Positions 23,724 through 35,860 of a DNA stretch of 64,000 bases are shown here, in pieces. Source of the DNA: Xenoacremonium recifei (lineage: Eukaryota > Ascomycota > Sordariomycetes > Hypocreales > Nectriaceae). The notes under the pieces are model-generated. The model saw only the letters and a program-made list of their open reading frames with translations. It was not told the DNA's origin and searched no databases. Numbering within the stretch: the stretch's first letter is position 1; each line of letters opens with the position of its first letter. Both the position numbers and the translations under genes were made by a program. The DNA lies in assembly GCA_012184525.1 (NCBI GenBank), contig WOFQ01000001.1, positions 1,674,001 to 1,738,000 of the forward strand. Direction: 5' to 3'.

Positions 23724-24527
23724 GATGTCATAACGCCCGTGGGTTACTTGTTCGTGGGAAGATTTTCCTGGGGCACCAAAAGTTTCGGTCCCAGATCTAT
23801 TCTATCTTTGATACAGGTGAGTTTGACTCGAGTATCACTGCGCGATCTTTTCTTATCCTCATCACAGGCGTATTTCACGGCAATATTTCCAGATGGCAGT
23901 CATAAACCATCTCGTGCGGAAGAGCTTCTCAGTCAATCCTTTTGATATTATACCATGCATCTGCGGTCCTTCTGAGACCGCATTGAAGCGGCTTCTGGGA
24001 GTTTTGGGTACCATTTATTTCTTTGTGGAACTGGATGCATCAATCTTGTAGTTTAGGATATTCTTAGATCATCTCATTCGATCACCATACAACTCAAGTA
24101 GACAGCTTGAGTCGACTTTCGGTACCAGCACTCTTTTTGTGTTGTGAGATACACATGGGAGAAGCAAAAGAGTTGATTAAAGCTCATAAGAAAAACGCCC
24201 CTAATGCAAACTCCAGAATGAGAGTATAAAACCATTCAAGCCAAAAGGAAGACAGGAGCAAACGCGGCAGATCCAAACATGGTTAAACAAAAAGGACATT
24301 GTGTTGACAGTATAATCCTCCCTCCGGGTCTCCCCCTCACAAGCAGTGAACAAACTAATCGGCCAAATCCTGAAAGGTCGACTTTTTCCAATCACTTCCT
24401 CTCCAGAGTCCCCGAGAACATAAGGAAAAGGATAGGCGTGTGCCTAGATATATATGCCAAGTCCACTTGGCCACGAACCTGCTAAAACAGATCGTTCCTA
24501 CGCCATCACCGTGATATATTTGTTTAC
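23724..24527. other. Convergent 3' intergenic region
   Basis: About 800 bases of AT-richer sequence between the 23.0-kb gene (+) and the syntaxin gene (-). Nothing else is seen. Confidence 0.5.
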
Positions 24528-26024
24528 TTATTGCCTCATCTGAGGTAGGTGGATTCGTTCGCGAGCCAAGTGACGCAGGACCGCCGAGGCACCAGTGTCC
24601 CGGGGAACGGCATCGAGTTGGCGAGCTGCCAGAGGATTGACGATGGGAAGGGCTTGGAGGCTGCTGACGAGGTCTCGCTTCTTGTTGCTGCTTCCACCCT
24701 TGACCACAAGGACGTAAATGAGGACGATGATGACAATGACAACGATAATAGCAACTGCAAGAAAAAATTAGCCATAGGGCTCACAAAACGATTTGAGCTC
24801 TCAAACATACCACAGATACCCAGGCAGATCCACTTCTTCTTGCGAGTCTTCCTGGCGGTGTTCACGGCCACGCCAATCTCGTCGTTACCCTTATCGAGGT
24901 TCTCGACGATCTCCTCACCCTTCTGCTCAATCTGCATCACAGCGGCTTCTTGCTGGACAACCAGAGTATCCATGTCCTGGAACAGCTGGGCAAGCTCCAC
25001 CATCTGCTGCTCAATCTTGACGAGGGCGGCATGTCGGTCCTGGACGGCGTTGAGGGCTGCGCGGGCACGGCCTTGTCGATCGCTGTTCATGAGAGCCTGG
25101 CTGAAGACCTGACCGCCGGTGGTGTCCTCCACCGCATTTCGCACCTCATCCTCCGACGCCTCAGGACGCACAATGCGGTATTGACGGGCCATCTGGTCCT
25201 GGGTTCGCTTGCGGAACTGGGACTCGACCTGCTGGTACTGCTGGATGGCGGACTTGAGGCGGCGGTCTACACGGCTGACTTGCGGGTTGTTCTTGGGGCT
25301 GCGGGAGTCGGGGTTGGACTTGACGAGGCGGACACGGTCGGTGAGGGTACGGTAGAGCGCCATGGTCTCGGTGGAGAGGGTATCGAGTTGGCGGTTGTTG
25401 GCGCTTGAGGCTGAGCTGTCGGCATCGTCGAGAGTTCGCTGCTGGAGCATTCGAAGCTGCTCTAGGTTGCGCTCGACGGTGTCAATACCGCGATCAATGT
25501 CGCGGCACTCGTTTAGGATGGCATTGGGGTCGGTGTTGGCGAAGGAGCTGCCATTGTGGGCAAGGGGCGCCATCTCGACGTTGGAGCCTGTTGTTTATTG
25601 GTGAGTATAACTTCTCAAGAGGAAGCCAAATGGCATCTTACCACTGTATCCTTGGCCCTGACCATATCTTGAGCCTGAATTGTAGCCGCCATTGCCACCG
25701 TAGCCACCGCCGTTGCCATATTGGGGAGGGTCATAGGGCTGTTCCCGCTCGTCAAAGGGGTTCTGGTTGCCGCCGTATCTGCACAAGCATTGTCAGCGTC
25801 GAAGTTCCGGGCGAATTGGTTGCCGATTTGGGAGAATAGGCGGTCGGAACTAACCCGTACTATTAAATCAGGTTAGCATTTGTATAAGCAGAGGAAGCGA
25901 GTCGAGAACGAGGGAGAGCATGGCGAGGGGCAGACGTCGTCCTTTGTCGACGCCCAATTGCCATGCAGCACCCAAGGAAATTTGACTCGCAATCTAGCAA
26001 GTGACGAGGAAATCTTACACTCAT
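24528..26024 (-). CDS. Plasma-membrane t-SNARE, Sso1/syntaxin 1 family
   Basis: Five exons, 26024..26019, 25859..25855, 25778..25642, 25587..24811 and 24754..24528, give 383 residues. Exon 1 codes only Met-Ser and exon 2 is just 5 nt, yet this is the only arrangement I found that gives a start codon in frame with the Gly/Tyr/Asn-rich N-terminus (MSYGYGGNQNPFDE). An Habc three-helix region covers about 65-190. The SNARE motif is at about 234-295, with the zero-layer Gln near 262, followed by a basic juxtamembrane KTRKKKW and a membrane anchor at about 303-326. It should act as the Qa-SNARE for exocytic vesicles at the plasma membrane and hyphal tip. Unusually for a tail-anchored syntaxin, 57 residues follow the anchor. 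Confidence 0.9.
25855..25859 (-). other. 5-nt microexon of the syntaxin gene
   Basis: The bases TACGG (minus strand) are preceded by an acceptor ending TTTAATAG, with a GCTAACC branch site upstream, and are followed by donor GTTAGT. Including them joins ATG AGT to the downstream frame as Met-Ser-Tyr-Gly-Tyr-Gly. Skipping them shifts the frame. The flanking introns are 159 and 76 nt. Confidence 0.7.
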
Positions 26025-27800
26025 GGTGACGGCTGTTGTGAAGCTTGAAGAGCTTCCAAATGGATAATTGTGTAGTTCGGTGGAAGCTCGCGCGAGGGTT
26101 CGTCTGGTTCAGGGGGGACTCGACCGACTCGGTACGCGAAGTGGCCTCGACTCGACGATTGGAGATTTCGACACTAGGATTTGAAGTTGGTTCAGCTTCT
26201 CCTCGCACAGCAAAGAGAAGAGAATGCAAAAGGCAGAATATCCAAAAGAGAACGGTCGTGAGCGGACCCGGGCAAGATTAAGGTTGTAGGTCAATTTCAC
26301 CACGGGGAGGCGATTCAAAGGGGGAAACGGAGACCCGTCTGGTCTGGAGGCGACGGGAAGACACTAAAGTTGGAGGCGCTTGACGGCTGAGGCTGGGCGG
26401 GTTCCAGCGCGGTGTGGAGGCGGCCAGGGAGCAGAGCTTAGGGACTTTAGTCGCTGTCGACCCCTGCTCTGGCACGTCGCGCGGCAGGGCCATTCGCTGG
26501 CAGACGTGGTATTGGGAGCTGGCCCCATCCATCTCACACCGTTCTCGAGCAAATGACGGCCGTCTCAGACGTCTGGTTCAACGGGATAATCAAACGGTTT
26601 GCCAAAGGGAGGCCGAGCACCACCACCGGGCACGTCGCAGCGTTCATCTTGCTCCCAACAGAGGGAAAGGATCCTCTCTTTGCAAGCGTCGTCGACAACT
26701 GCCACGCAAGATCACATTCCAGCTCTCTCGCCCAAATCGATTGGATGCTAGACGAACCCGACACGAGAGAGCATGCGTGGTGGTGCAGCAGCAGCGCAGC
26801 ACCCAGGGGGGGCTGAGCCAATGCTTTCCCACTGGCGACACCGCGCGAGGGATCTTCACCAGACACCCGACTCGACAAAGGGGGCTCCGCCAGTGGCTCC
26901 GTTTCACCCTGTCCAACCCGCTGTGCTATTGTTGGAAGCAGAAGCAGGCAGGCCTCGTGAAGAAACCAACAGCCTCCCCTCGCTTCCAGACCGAACCCCT
27001 TCCATGGCCACCCGACGGACTCGACACCATCAGTTGGAGCTGAACGCCGCAGGCTGACCACCCGCGCCCGAAAGCAACGGGAAAACGCCCTGGCACCGCG
27101 CTAAGCTGTTCAGCTCGGCCAGCGCCACTTTCGAGATGATGACCGGCTTGACGCTCTGCCGTCAGCTTTCGGTGGAGCGTCTCTTTGATGGTGGTGACCA
27201 GGGTCTGGCCGGCCAGGGACCAGCTTCGAGGGGAGGTGTGGGGAGGCGTTTCTGCATCTGTGTCGGATTGAAGTTGACGTTTCATGAAAGGACGGGCTTG
27301 GCTTTTCCGATGAGTTGCGCTGCGAACTCTGAGAGTGTGCCACCTACCAACATGGACTTTTCACATAGTGTGTTGCTTCGTCTTTGTCAACGCCCGATCA
27401 CGAGAGCAGACTTCCTCGTCTCATTCAGCTCGCAGACGACTAACAAACGCAAATAAGCTGACGAGATCCTCGTCAACTTAAGCCCGAATCCATATTAGGT
27501 ACTCGATACGGGGCAAAGGTGACCCGTCGTAAGTTCGTAACTCCTCAAGTTCCAGAGTTGAGGGTCCAGCCCATGAGACGTCTTTGGACAAAGATCATGA
27601 TCGAAGTCATTGTGTGTCAATTAAACCTTCCCAAACGATCTCCGCTCTCTTGGATAAAGACATCTCATCTAAAACCAGAGATGCCCATTTAACATCCTTC
27701 TCTTCAATGCATATCCTCTCATGTCTCGTTCTAATCCCAAGCAATCCTTCACACAATAGTCGGATGTTCGAATCGCTAATATCCTCGGCTCAAAGGTGTC
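26025..27800. other. Intergenic region between the syntaxin and MEMO1 genes
   Basis: About 1.8 kb. Around 26414-27061 both strands are open for over 500 nt, but the predicted products are low in motifs and dominated by Arg, Ser and Pro, so I call no gene. The left part is the syntaxin 5' leader and promoter. Confidence 0.45.
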
Positions 27801-28827
27801 CTATGCAAGGGCATACGCGGAAACGTAGCTGACGCTCGAGTCGCCAGGCACCGTGACCAAGGTGCTGCGTTGGTATTGAATGATACTGAACCGTCCCTTG
27901 CCTTCAAATCCTGATTCTTTGGCCAACAACTCCAGAGCAGCCATCATGACTCCGATCGGGTGGCGTCCACAAACCGTGTTCTTGGTCATCTTCAAGTTGT
28001 CAAGAAACTTGGCATGCACTCCACTCTTGACCGCATCCATTGCCATCTCATCAATAATCCGGATTGTCTCATGAATCGGCGGTCCCTGCGGTGTGTTTCC
28101 ATATGGCCGGAGGTTGATCATGTTCCTCGCATCATTGGTTGGCGAGTAGACCATGTAGCTGAAGTGCCGGCCCCAGTGGCAGAAATCGGAGCTCACGATG
28201 AAGGCGTTCTCAGGATCCTTCAGGTATGGCAGCAAAGCCCTGCCCACCGCCTTCTCTTCCTGTTGGTTGTTGTCACCAATCAATAGAGGAACAATCTTGG
28301 GGAATTTTTCCGGCGATCCAAAGGTTTCTTGGCAGCGGAGGTACAGGTAAGGCATATGCATCTCGAGAGAATGTTCACCTTCCTCACCATCGCGGGTCAT
28401 GTCCTCCATGTCGGCGCCCGCCTTGACACGCTGAACCGTATCCTGGTCCACAGTGAGGTCACCGAATGGCGTCGAATATTTCCCAAAGGTCGATGCAGCA
28501 CAGCCATCAAGATAGTACGTATGCGATGGCCCAAGGACAAAGACTCTCTTGGCCTTACTTAGGTCGAGACATTTGTAGGCCCAGGCCGCACAGCGGCCCG
28601 AGTAATCATACCCAGCATGACTACGAAGCCTTGAAGTCAGAGCGGAGATCAGACATCTCAACTAGGAAAGCTTACGGAGCGATAACGATTCGAGCACCCG
28701 AAATGGGCAGAGTAGAGCCATCGACTTGATCCGGGACAGCCGCCAGGAACTTGGCGAGTTGTTGTTCTAACTTGTCAGGCTCCTCACGATACCATGTTCC
28801 CGCCTTGTCTGCTGCCCGAGTTGCCAT
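27801..28827 (-). CDS. MEMO1 family protein (yeast Mho1 homologue)
   Basis: Two exons, 28827..28676 and 28620..27801, with a 55-nt intron, give 323 residues, close to the usual family length of about 300-340. The MEMO signature runs throughout: 'TWYREEP' near the start, 'APHAGYDYSG' (about 50-59), 'VLGPSHTYYLDG', 'GEHSLEMHMPYL', 'IVSSDFCHWG' and 'CGRHPIGVMM'. The His residues of HAGY and GPSH and the Cys of CGRHP correspond to the metal-binding residues of human MEMO1, a fold related to extradiol dioxygenases and reported to bind redox metal. The role in fungi is poorly defined; signalling, cytoskeleton or metal homeostasis are candidates by analogy. Confidence 0.93.
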
Positions 28828-29325
28828 TTGTGGAGACGGCGTGGTTCTGGAATCGAGTTGAAGCCTGGGGGTTCAGATAGGACGATGAGCACTAACACGT
28901 CAGAGACCGCAAGGGGATTTTGGAACAGCTTAATGACGGATCTTTAAAGAGTGAGTCTTCTGGAAATCGGATGGTTTGGGTTCTAGCTGAGGATGGAAGA
29001 TTGGAGACAGGATGTTGTCATGCAGTATCGTAGGCGCTGGCCCCCACTCTAGCTCAGCGGCGGGGTAGGTGCTTCTTTGCCTTGCGGTTTCCCAACGAAT
29101 GGTATGACAAGTGCAACTTTCTTTGCATCAGATTGGCGGCAACATGCGAATATATAAAATTAGATCTGTTCAGGGACATGAGTACCTTCCGAGGTCCTTA
29201 AGCTGATTCGGCCAAAACTATACTTGAGTTACACGAACTATGAAAGGCCGTGCGGCATTCACAACCACATACGTGCAAGTTGCTCAAGTTTCATCCCCTC
29301 GATTTCCGTCCCTTTTCCGCTCTGT
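28828..29325. other. Intergenic region, MEMO1 promoter / ankyrin-like gene 3' end
   Basis: About 500 bases on the 5' side of the MEMO1 gene and the 3' side of the ankyrin-like gene. No coding sequence is seen. Confidence 0.5.
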
Positions 29326-31510
29326 CTAATCTACCCAAGATCCAGGCATAACTTCATTTCCTCGCTCAATAAGAGCCCAAAATTCAAGCGCCATGTGCTC
29401 AAACTCCGGTGCCCACAATAGCCGCCAGTCGTCAGGGTTGGCGCCTATCTGAAGCCCAACTATCCGAACTGGAATCCAGTGGTTTTCATTCCATAGGCCT
29501 CTATCGTGATCCTGCTCTTGAATTCTCAAACTCCATGCTTGTCGGGGCATCACGTCTCGTATCTGGTTTCGACTAGCTCGGATGGCGTCAGCATCAAAAG
29601 CTCCGTTGAGTTCACCTGTCAACCCCAGCATTTCCTGTTTTCCATATCCAACCAAGTCGACTGAAGCCTCCTGCAAGGTTGCTACCCAAAGCCTTAAGGT
29701 TTCCTGGAAGTACATGTCCCAATGAAATATAGAAAGGTCGGGTGAGATATAGCAAAGCGCACCACCGAGGACGGATATCAGTGGTGTCCCACGCCAGATC
29801 GGAACACTATAGACGTCCCAAGGCCGCACTGTTTCAATAGTGCTAAGATCTCTAGCATCAGAAACTGACGCAATCTGGCTTGCAACCATACCCCACGCCT
29901 CGTTGTATACATGCCACTGAAACTGCCCTCTCCTCCGCGGCCGCAGTTCATCTGCATAACGAATGCCGACACTAATCGCTGCAGAATGGACCAAGGATAG
30001 TTTTTCATGTGTCGACATACTGACTGCGGAGTCCGTAACGAGTTTATTTTTGTCGAGAAGACTGAGCAGTGTGTCTGGCGATTTTGCATGGAAGCACCCC
30101 AATCGAATGGCTTGAAGTCGATACCTAAGGGGGCCAGTATAGAAGTTCGGGATGAATTTCTCCTGAAATACAGTGATGAATTCGTCATCATAAACCCATT
30201 CCTGGAGGAAGTCGAACAGTCGTTCAATAAGTGTGCAAGGAGGCTCATGCAAATACGATCGAAAAAGCACGGCCAGTCTCTCCCAGTCGTAGACCGACTT
30301 CTGATCTCGTGTTCCGTAAACCAATGGGGTCAACGGGCTCCTAAAATGAGTTAAGAACCATTTCCAATCTCCCTGCTGAGGCTACTTACTCTCTGTTTGT
30401 CCCGACAACGTCCTTGAGCACTTCCTGAAGGCCCATATGAAGAAACAGTTCACAAATATCATAATGTTTCTTCTTTGCCGCATGCTTTTTAAAGAAAATA
30501 ATCAGTCAGCTTCAGTTGTCTTACTAGATTCATGATTTCCCAACTTACGTATAGTAATGAGTTTCCTTCATCATCCCTGTCGAACGGGGAAGCCTGGCGA
30601 GTCCTAAACAACTCTAGAACACCTTGTCGGTCTCCTTGATGTACCTTGATCATAATTTGTGACTCATGCGATACAATGTTGTAAACTCGGTAGTTATACT
30701 TCCATCCTGACAGAGTAGGACCGGAATAGAATTCATAGATGGACTTAGAAGCCCAGCTGGGGAGCTGTAGATATGCTAGCCACGAGCCAGTGGACGATGT
30801 GTATGAAAGGGCGAATCGACCCCATTTAGAAGGAGCGCTGTAAGTTGCCACTTGCGAAGGTTCTGTTCTCTGCAGAGATACTGAGTCTTCGCCAGACTCT
30901 TCCTTGGGTTGCTCGATCTTGCAACACTGGATTGTCCGTTGCTCCGCTACCACTGGGCGAGACAAATACGGCATCAGGTCAGTGACCACCCGCTGCGATA
31001 TAACCTCATGGCTATTCAGGAAGAACACCCTGAGAAAGATTAGTGGATATTCAGCAGAGTAACTATCACCGATGCTCACATTTGATACTGCTGAACAGAG
31101 AGATTCAGAAGCCCAACAGAGCTGTCCAACATCTTTTCTAGACGTGGAATCAGCCCCCTCTTGCCGGAAGTTTTGAAAACGGCAAACTTCTTCTTGACTC
31201 CATTCTTTTTGACGATCTGGTTGTTTAATTCGCTCACCAGCCGCTCGAGTTTTTGGTGTGCTTTTATGCAAAACTCGAGGCTTGACAGCGCCGGTTGAGT
31301 ATCCCATAATCTAGGAGGGATGTCTTGGGACTGTAGTTGGGCCTCGATGTTGCGAAAGGTGGCTTCGTACAACTGTAGTCTATCGACCAAGTCTTGTATC
31401 TCTTCGGGGACGTCCTTGAATTGATCCCACAGTTGTTTTGTCTTGACGATGCATTTCACGATGGCCCCGGCCGCCTGAACAAAAGCAATGACGGTCGCCA
31501 CTGTCTCCAT
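29326..31510 (-). CDS. PigL_N/HeLo-like N-terminal domain protein with ankyrin-like segment
   Basis: Four exons, 31510..31080, 31029..30549, 30484..30390 and 30340..29326, with introns of 50, 64 and 49 nt, give 673 residues. The N-terminal 140 residues form a helical bundle beginning METVATVIAFVQAAGAIVKC. This is the fungal STAND/NLR-associated N-terminal domain of the PF17111 (PigL_N) type, related to HeLo-like domains. At about 265-325, 'KVHQGDRQGVLELFRTRQASPFDRDDEGNSLLY' and 'HAAKKKHYDICELFLHMG' resemble about two ankyrin repeats. The C-terminal 340 residues match nothing I recognise. No NACHT/NB-ARC P-loop is present. Such proteins are abundant and variable in filamentous fungi and are suspected in non-self recognition; that function is inference. 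Confidence 0.75.
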
Positions 31511-34033
31511 CCTGAGGGCAGGAGATGCATTGCAAGAGCATCGACAGGATTAATGGTGGTGTTTCTCTATGCCAGAAGTCCGGTGAGTGTTTCGAGCTTT
31601 CCAATAGAAACTGATAGGAAGTGGTGAAAGGCTCTCTTCGCAATGAGGCATCACCGTTAGGTAGCACTGCCACCTTGAGTGAAACCACAGCCAACAAGAG
31701 TGGTCCTCCCTCCATGTTCAGCGGCAATACTCCCGGAAACAGGGCGTGTGTGCCTAGATAGATGTTTGACATGGGTATGGGAGGGTCTGCCTGGCCGAAG
31801 AGTGGCTCGGCGCGTAACCGCTGATTGCATGAATTCGGGCGGTACAGGGGCGAATCACAGCAGACCATAGTCTCTTGTGCGAGTATCTCTGTGAACCTCG
31901 GCTACAGACCATTTTCCATTTCCAACCCAAATTATGCCTAGCGAAGAGCCTATCGAAAAGCTGTTGGTTGCCTGTGGTGCTCTTTGTTGGGGATCGATAG
32001 TGAGATTGATTGCTCAGTTACCCAGTTCTCTCTGGTACCACAACTTCAGTACACACGACAGGCAGCCAGTGGACACGACGCTGAAACTTGTTGAACGGCA
32101 CTTAGTAACTTTTATGTCAAAGAACTAACTGCTACTGGAAACGCGAAGCATGTGATATATTTTCGGCCTCTGCCACTCGCAGGATAGAGAGTTGACTGAT
32201 CAGTACTGTCTAGCTGGCACTCTCCTTACACGGTATGATTAATGTAAGTTCGATGATCTATTCCAGACCAAGACTTTGACATAGGTTGAGGATTTGGTCT
32301 ACAGTAAGTCTTCATCTGGTAGTTCAGGATATCTTTCTAGAAACGGAGTTTTCTTTTGATTTGGAGATTAAGCTGGTCAAATGATAGGCATTCGTTTGTC
32401 AACTGCTAGAGGCAGAATAGTGTCTCGTCCAACCCACTGCATGGCTGTCGATGCTACCCTGTACACTCGGGAATACAGATTAATCATTTCTAGACAGACT
32501 CACTTATAGAAGGTTCCTGGAATTTAGGTTTTTATTATCAATATCTTCATAGACCTTTAACCTTAATTTTCCAGAACGGCATTACCCATGAAGTAGATAC
32601 AGTGTCAATTCCGAGCAATTATCAATTGAAGCTCGGAATTGTCTTCTGGGGTCAACGGCGTGATAATAATGGGGTGGTTCGACGCGGCATCGCGCACTTC
32701 CGAACCGGGGAGCAGGCTAGCTCCGGCATTTTACTCTTATTCTCGCACTGGTTTCGATCAGATAACGTATGCCTGCACTACAGAATGAACTAGCCGTTCA
32801 TAACTCCCCAAGACGGTAGAGGCCGCTGGATTTATTTGCTCCAGCCGCAGCTGAGTTGACCCCGGACACATACAGGAATCCATACTGTGTACGCGACGAT
32901 CGAGACTCAATAGACAGAAAGAGGCGTCAACTAGGGGAGATGACACATCTCAAAACGGAGTTTGATCAGCCACTGCGAGGGAACATGGCTGGCTGACAAA
33001 ATACTGAGAGAAGCAAATATGGGGGAAGGCTTGGTCAGGAAACGTGGACGTTACGTGATCATTGGCCAACAGCGCGAATTGAGCGAGGAACGGTTGCCTC
33101 TTCCCGATGCCGGAGGTGGCAACGGCTTACACGAGAAGGCGCCATCCCGACGCGGCAAACCTCCAAGATTCGAGAAGCTCCGTTCATCCTGAGATCAGAT
33201 CTGGTTCACCATCAGCCCTTTTATCCTTTCTTCTTGAGAACTAAAAGAGGGAAGAGGCTAGACTTAGCACCCGGATGGCTTGCACGAAGATGATTTCGGC
33301 AGGGTAGCGCGCGACGGGCCTTCACCACCAGCTCGATAGCATCGGTCTAGCCGTCTGTAGGTGGATCATGAAGCGTGGAGATGGCTCGTTCTCCGAGCTT
33401 CAAGTCGCAAGCAACAACAGCCTTTGACTGCCATCTGGGTGTCTCGCCCGCCCAACCTCGTGGTGGCTTGGAAAACGGTTAGCAAAACTGGTGGCTTGTT
33501 CGGGGCGTTTTCGTGCCCTTTCCCCTTGCCTTCACCGGGGCTGGTTCTGGCCCCTTCTCAACGGGCAGCAGGTCGCCACAGAGGTCAATAGTCCAATAGT
33601 TCAATAACTGTTGGCCTTCACGACGGGCCCTTTCCTTTCTTTTTCCTTGCCGCCCCCTGCGATGATTCACAATCCTCCCGCGCTCTCCTCCCTATTTGTC
33701 CGAGACATTCTCGCTGCGACCCAGGGGCTTCTGTCCATCCGGCGCGGTAAATACCGTACGCAGGGCACTGTGCGGGAGATTCAGAGGAACCTCCACCATG
33801 AACCACATTCCGTCATAGCTCGAGCCTGCCATTCGCGCTATTTGGAACCTTCTTAGTTGCCCGAGTCCCAGGCCCCGCCTACTTCGTTCTTCTTCTTCCC
33901 CATCCCAGCTCCGACGGCTGAGGAAAACATCACGACCGACGACAACATCGCAATCGCATCGCCTCCCGCCCGCATCGACTCATCCATTGCTCGCCAAGTT
34001 CCAGCGCCTGTTTTGGCGCCCCAATCCGACACC
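31511..34033. other. Gene-free 2.5-kb region between divergent genes
   Basis: Promoters of the ankyrin-like gene (-) and the zinc transporter (+). The middle (about 32150-32650) is AT-rich. A pyrimidine-rich patch at about 33635-33660 precedes the zinc transporter leader. No gene could be supported. Confidence 0.45.
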
Positions 34034-35860
34034 ATGGGCATCCTCCAGAAGCTGGCCTGGTCTAAGGGCACCCGCATCAAGGTTATGATCACCATCGACA
34101 CGGCCTTTTTCCTCCTCGAACTTGTCGCTGGTTTTGTCGCTCACTCGCTTGCGCTGACAGCCGACGCCTTCCACATGGTCAGTCGCAGCCGAGCGCTTGT
34201 CACAACTGTCTCAGGACTGTATACCTAACCTCTCTGTAGCTCAATGATATCATTTCACTTGCTATCGGCCTGTGGGCTGTGTCCGCGGCGCAAAAGGCAA
34301 CAACCGACGAGTTCACCTTTGGGGTACGTCCCATTCTATGCGGCCGCATTTGATTTCCCCAGAGACCTAACATTGCATCAGTGGGTGCGCGCTGAGATCC
34401 TTGGTGCCTTCTTCAACGCCGTCTTCTTGATCGCGCTTTGCGTCTCCATCGTCCTTGAGGCCTTGACTCGATTTGTCGAACCCCCCGAAATCGACAACCC
34501 CAAACTCATGCTCATCGTTGGCTCGGCCGGTCTTTTCTCGAACCTCGTTGGTTTCTTCGTCCTCGGCGGTCATGGTCATGGAGGCCACTCCCACGGACAT
34601 GACGATCACGATCATGACCATGCGCACTCGCACTCACACGCGCATGATGAGGAGGAAGGCGAGGCTGGATTCTACGCGGACGACATTCCAGACGTTGTTG
34701 TTCGACGCGCCACTGCTTCCGGTCAATCCAGCTCCGACAGCGATGCGACCCGGCATATTCACTTTGGCGAACAACACAGAAGCAGGGAGAACTCCAACCC
34801 TGCCGCCAGCCGCTCCTCCGCACACTCTCGTGGTCGTGGCCGCCGTCGATCCAGCAGGAGCGGGCATTCACGTCTTGCCAGCATTGAGGACATGAGCATC
34901 CACCCGCAAAGCTTCCGACAGGACATCATTGCCGCCAGTATGGGTGCGTCGGCTGATTCTCCGAGCGAAAGCGACGCCGATTCCGACTCCGCTATTGTTG
35001 AAGATGCGACGGAGCAGTCACCTTTACTCAAGGGACCCTGCAAAGGTGGCAACGGGACCATGGACGGACACAAGTCTCATTCGACTAATGGCCGTCCACG
35101 ACGAGATTCCGGTGTGCATGATGGCCACCACCACACCCTTCCGCAGAAGCCTGGGAAGAAGGGCCACGGTCATAGTCATGGCGATATGGGTATGAATGCT
35201 ATGATTCTCCATGTTATTGGTGATGCCCTGGGCAACATCGGTGTCATGGCTACGGCTCTCATCATCTGGCTCACGGATTGGCCTGGAAAACTCTACGCTG
35301 ACCCGGCTGTCTCTCTTTTCATTACAATGATCATCCTCAAGACCTCCATCCCTCTAACGCTTGCTACTGCACGCGTACTTCTACAGGCAACCCCTGAACA
35401 CGTCAGCATTCAGGAGATCAGACAGGACATAGAAAGACTGCCCGGTGTTGTGAGCTGTCACCACATCCATGTCTGGCAGCTCTCAGATACGAAGCTTGTC
35501 GCCAGCATGCACCTCCAAGTCTCCTTCCCAATTGACACCCACAGTGGCGAGAAGTACATGGAGCTTGCTAGACGTGCCAGAAAGTGTCTTCATGGATTTG
35601 GCATCCACAGCGCTACGATTCAGCCCGAATTCTGTCTCGACCAAGCGCACCAGCACGATGAGGAGGTGGCTGCGCTTCAGCTTGATGGCAACTTCGATGG
35701 TGCCAGGGGCGATGCCTGTCTCCTTGAATGTGTCGAGGATTGTCAGGAACAGGGCTGCTGCAAAGGTCTGGAGAATTCCTCTAAGGCCTCATCCACAAGA
35801 CGATGCAGCGAGTCGTCACATAGCGCGACCAGCCCTCATGGTCACGATCATGACCATTAG
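34034..35860 (+). CDS. Zrc1/Cot1-type vacuolar zinc transporter (CDF/SLC30 family)
   Basis: Three exons, 34034..34177, 34240..34323 and 34382..35860, give 568 residues. The ATG sits in a good context (CACCATGGGC). Six membrane segments are visible: TM1 near 20-40, TM2 around 'AFHMLNDIISLAIG', TM3 'ILGAFFNAVFLIAL', TM4 'LMLIVGSAGLFSNLVGFF', TM5 'HVIGDALGNIGVMATAL' and TM6 'ADPAVSLFITMIIL'. The transport site is the paired HxxxD of TM2 (H47, D51) and TM5 (HVIGD), the zinc-selective set. A long His/Asp-rich and Ser/Arg-rich loop lies between TM4 and TM5, followed by the cytosolic CDF C-terminal domain and a His-rich end (GHDHDH). It should exchange Zn for protons into the vacuole for detoxification and storage. 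Confidence 0.94.

Noticed and set aside
24549..25408. Plus-strand open frames antisense to the syntaxin gene
   Set aside because: They are codon-register shadows of the syntaxin exons.
26414..27061. Overlapping long open frames on both strands (209 and 175 codons)
   Set aside because: Both products are Arg/Ser/Pro-rich with no motif, neither has splice-supported extension, and the region lies in the syntaxin 5' flank. GC-rich sequence gives such double-open stretches by chance.
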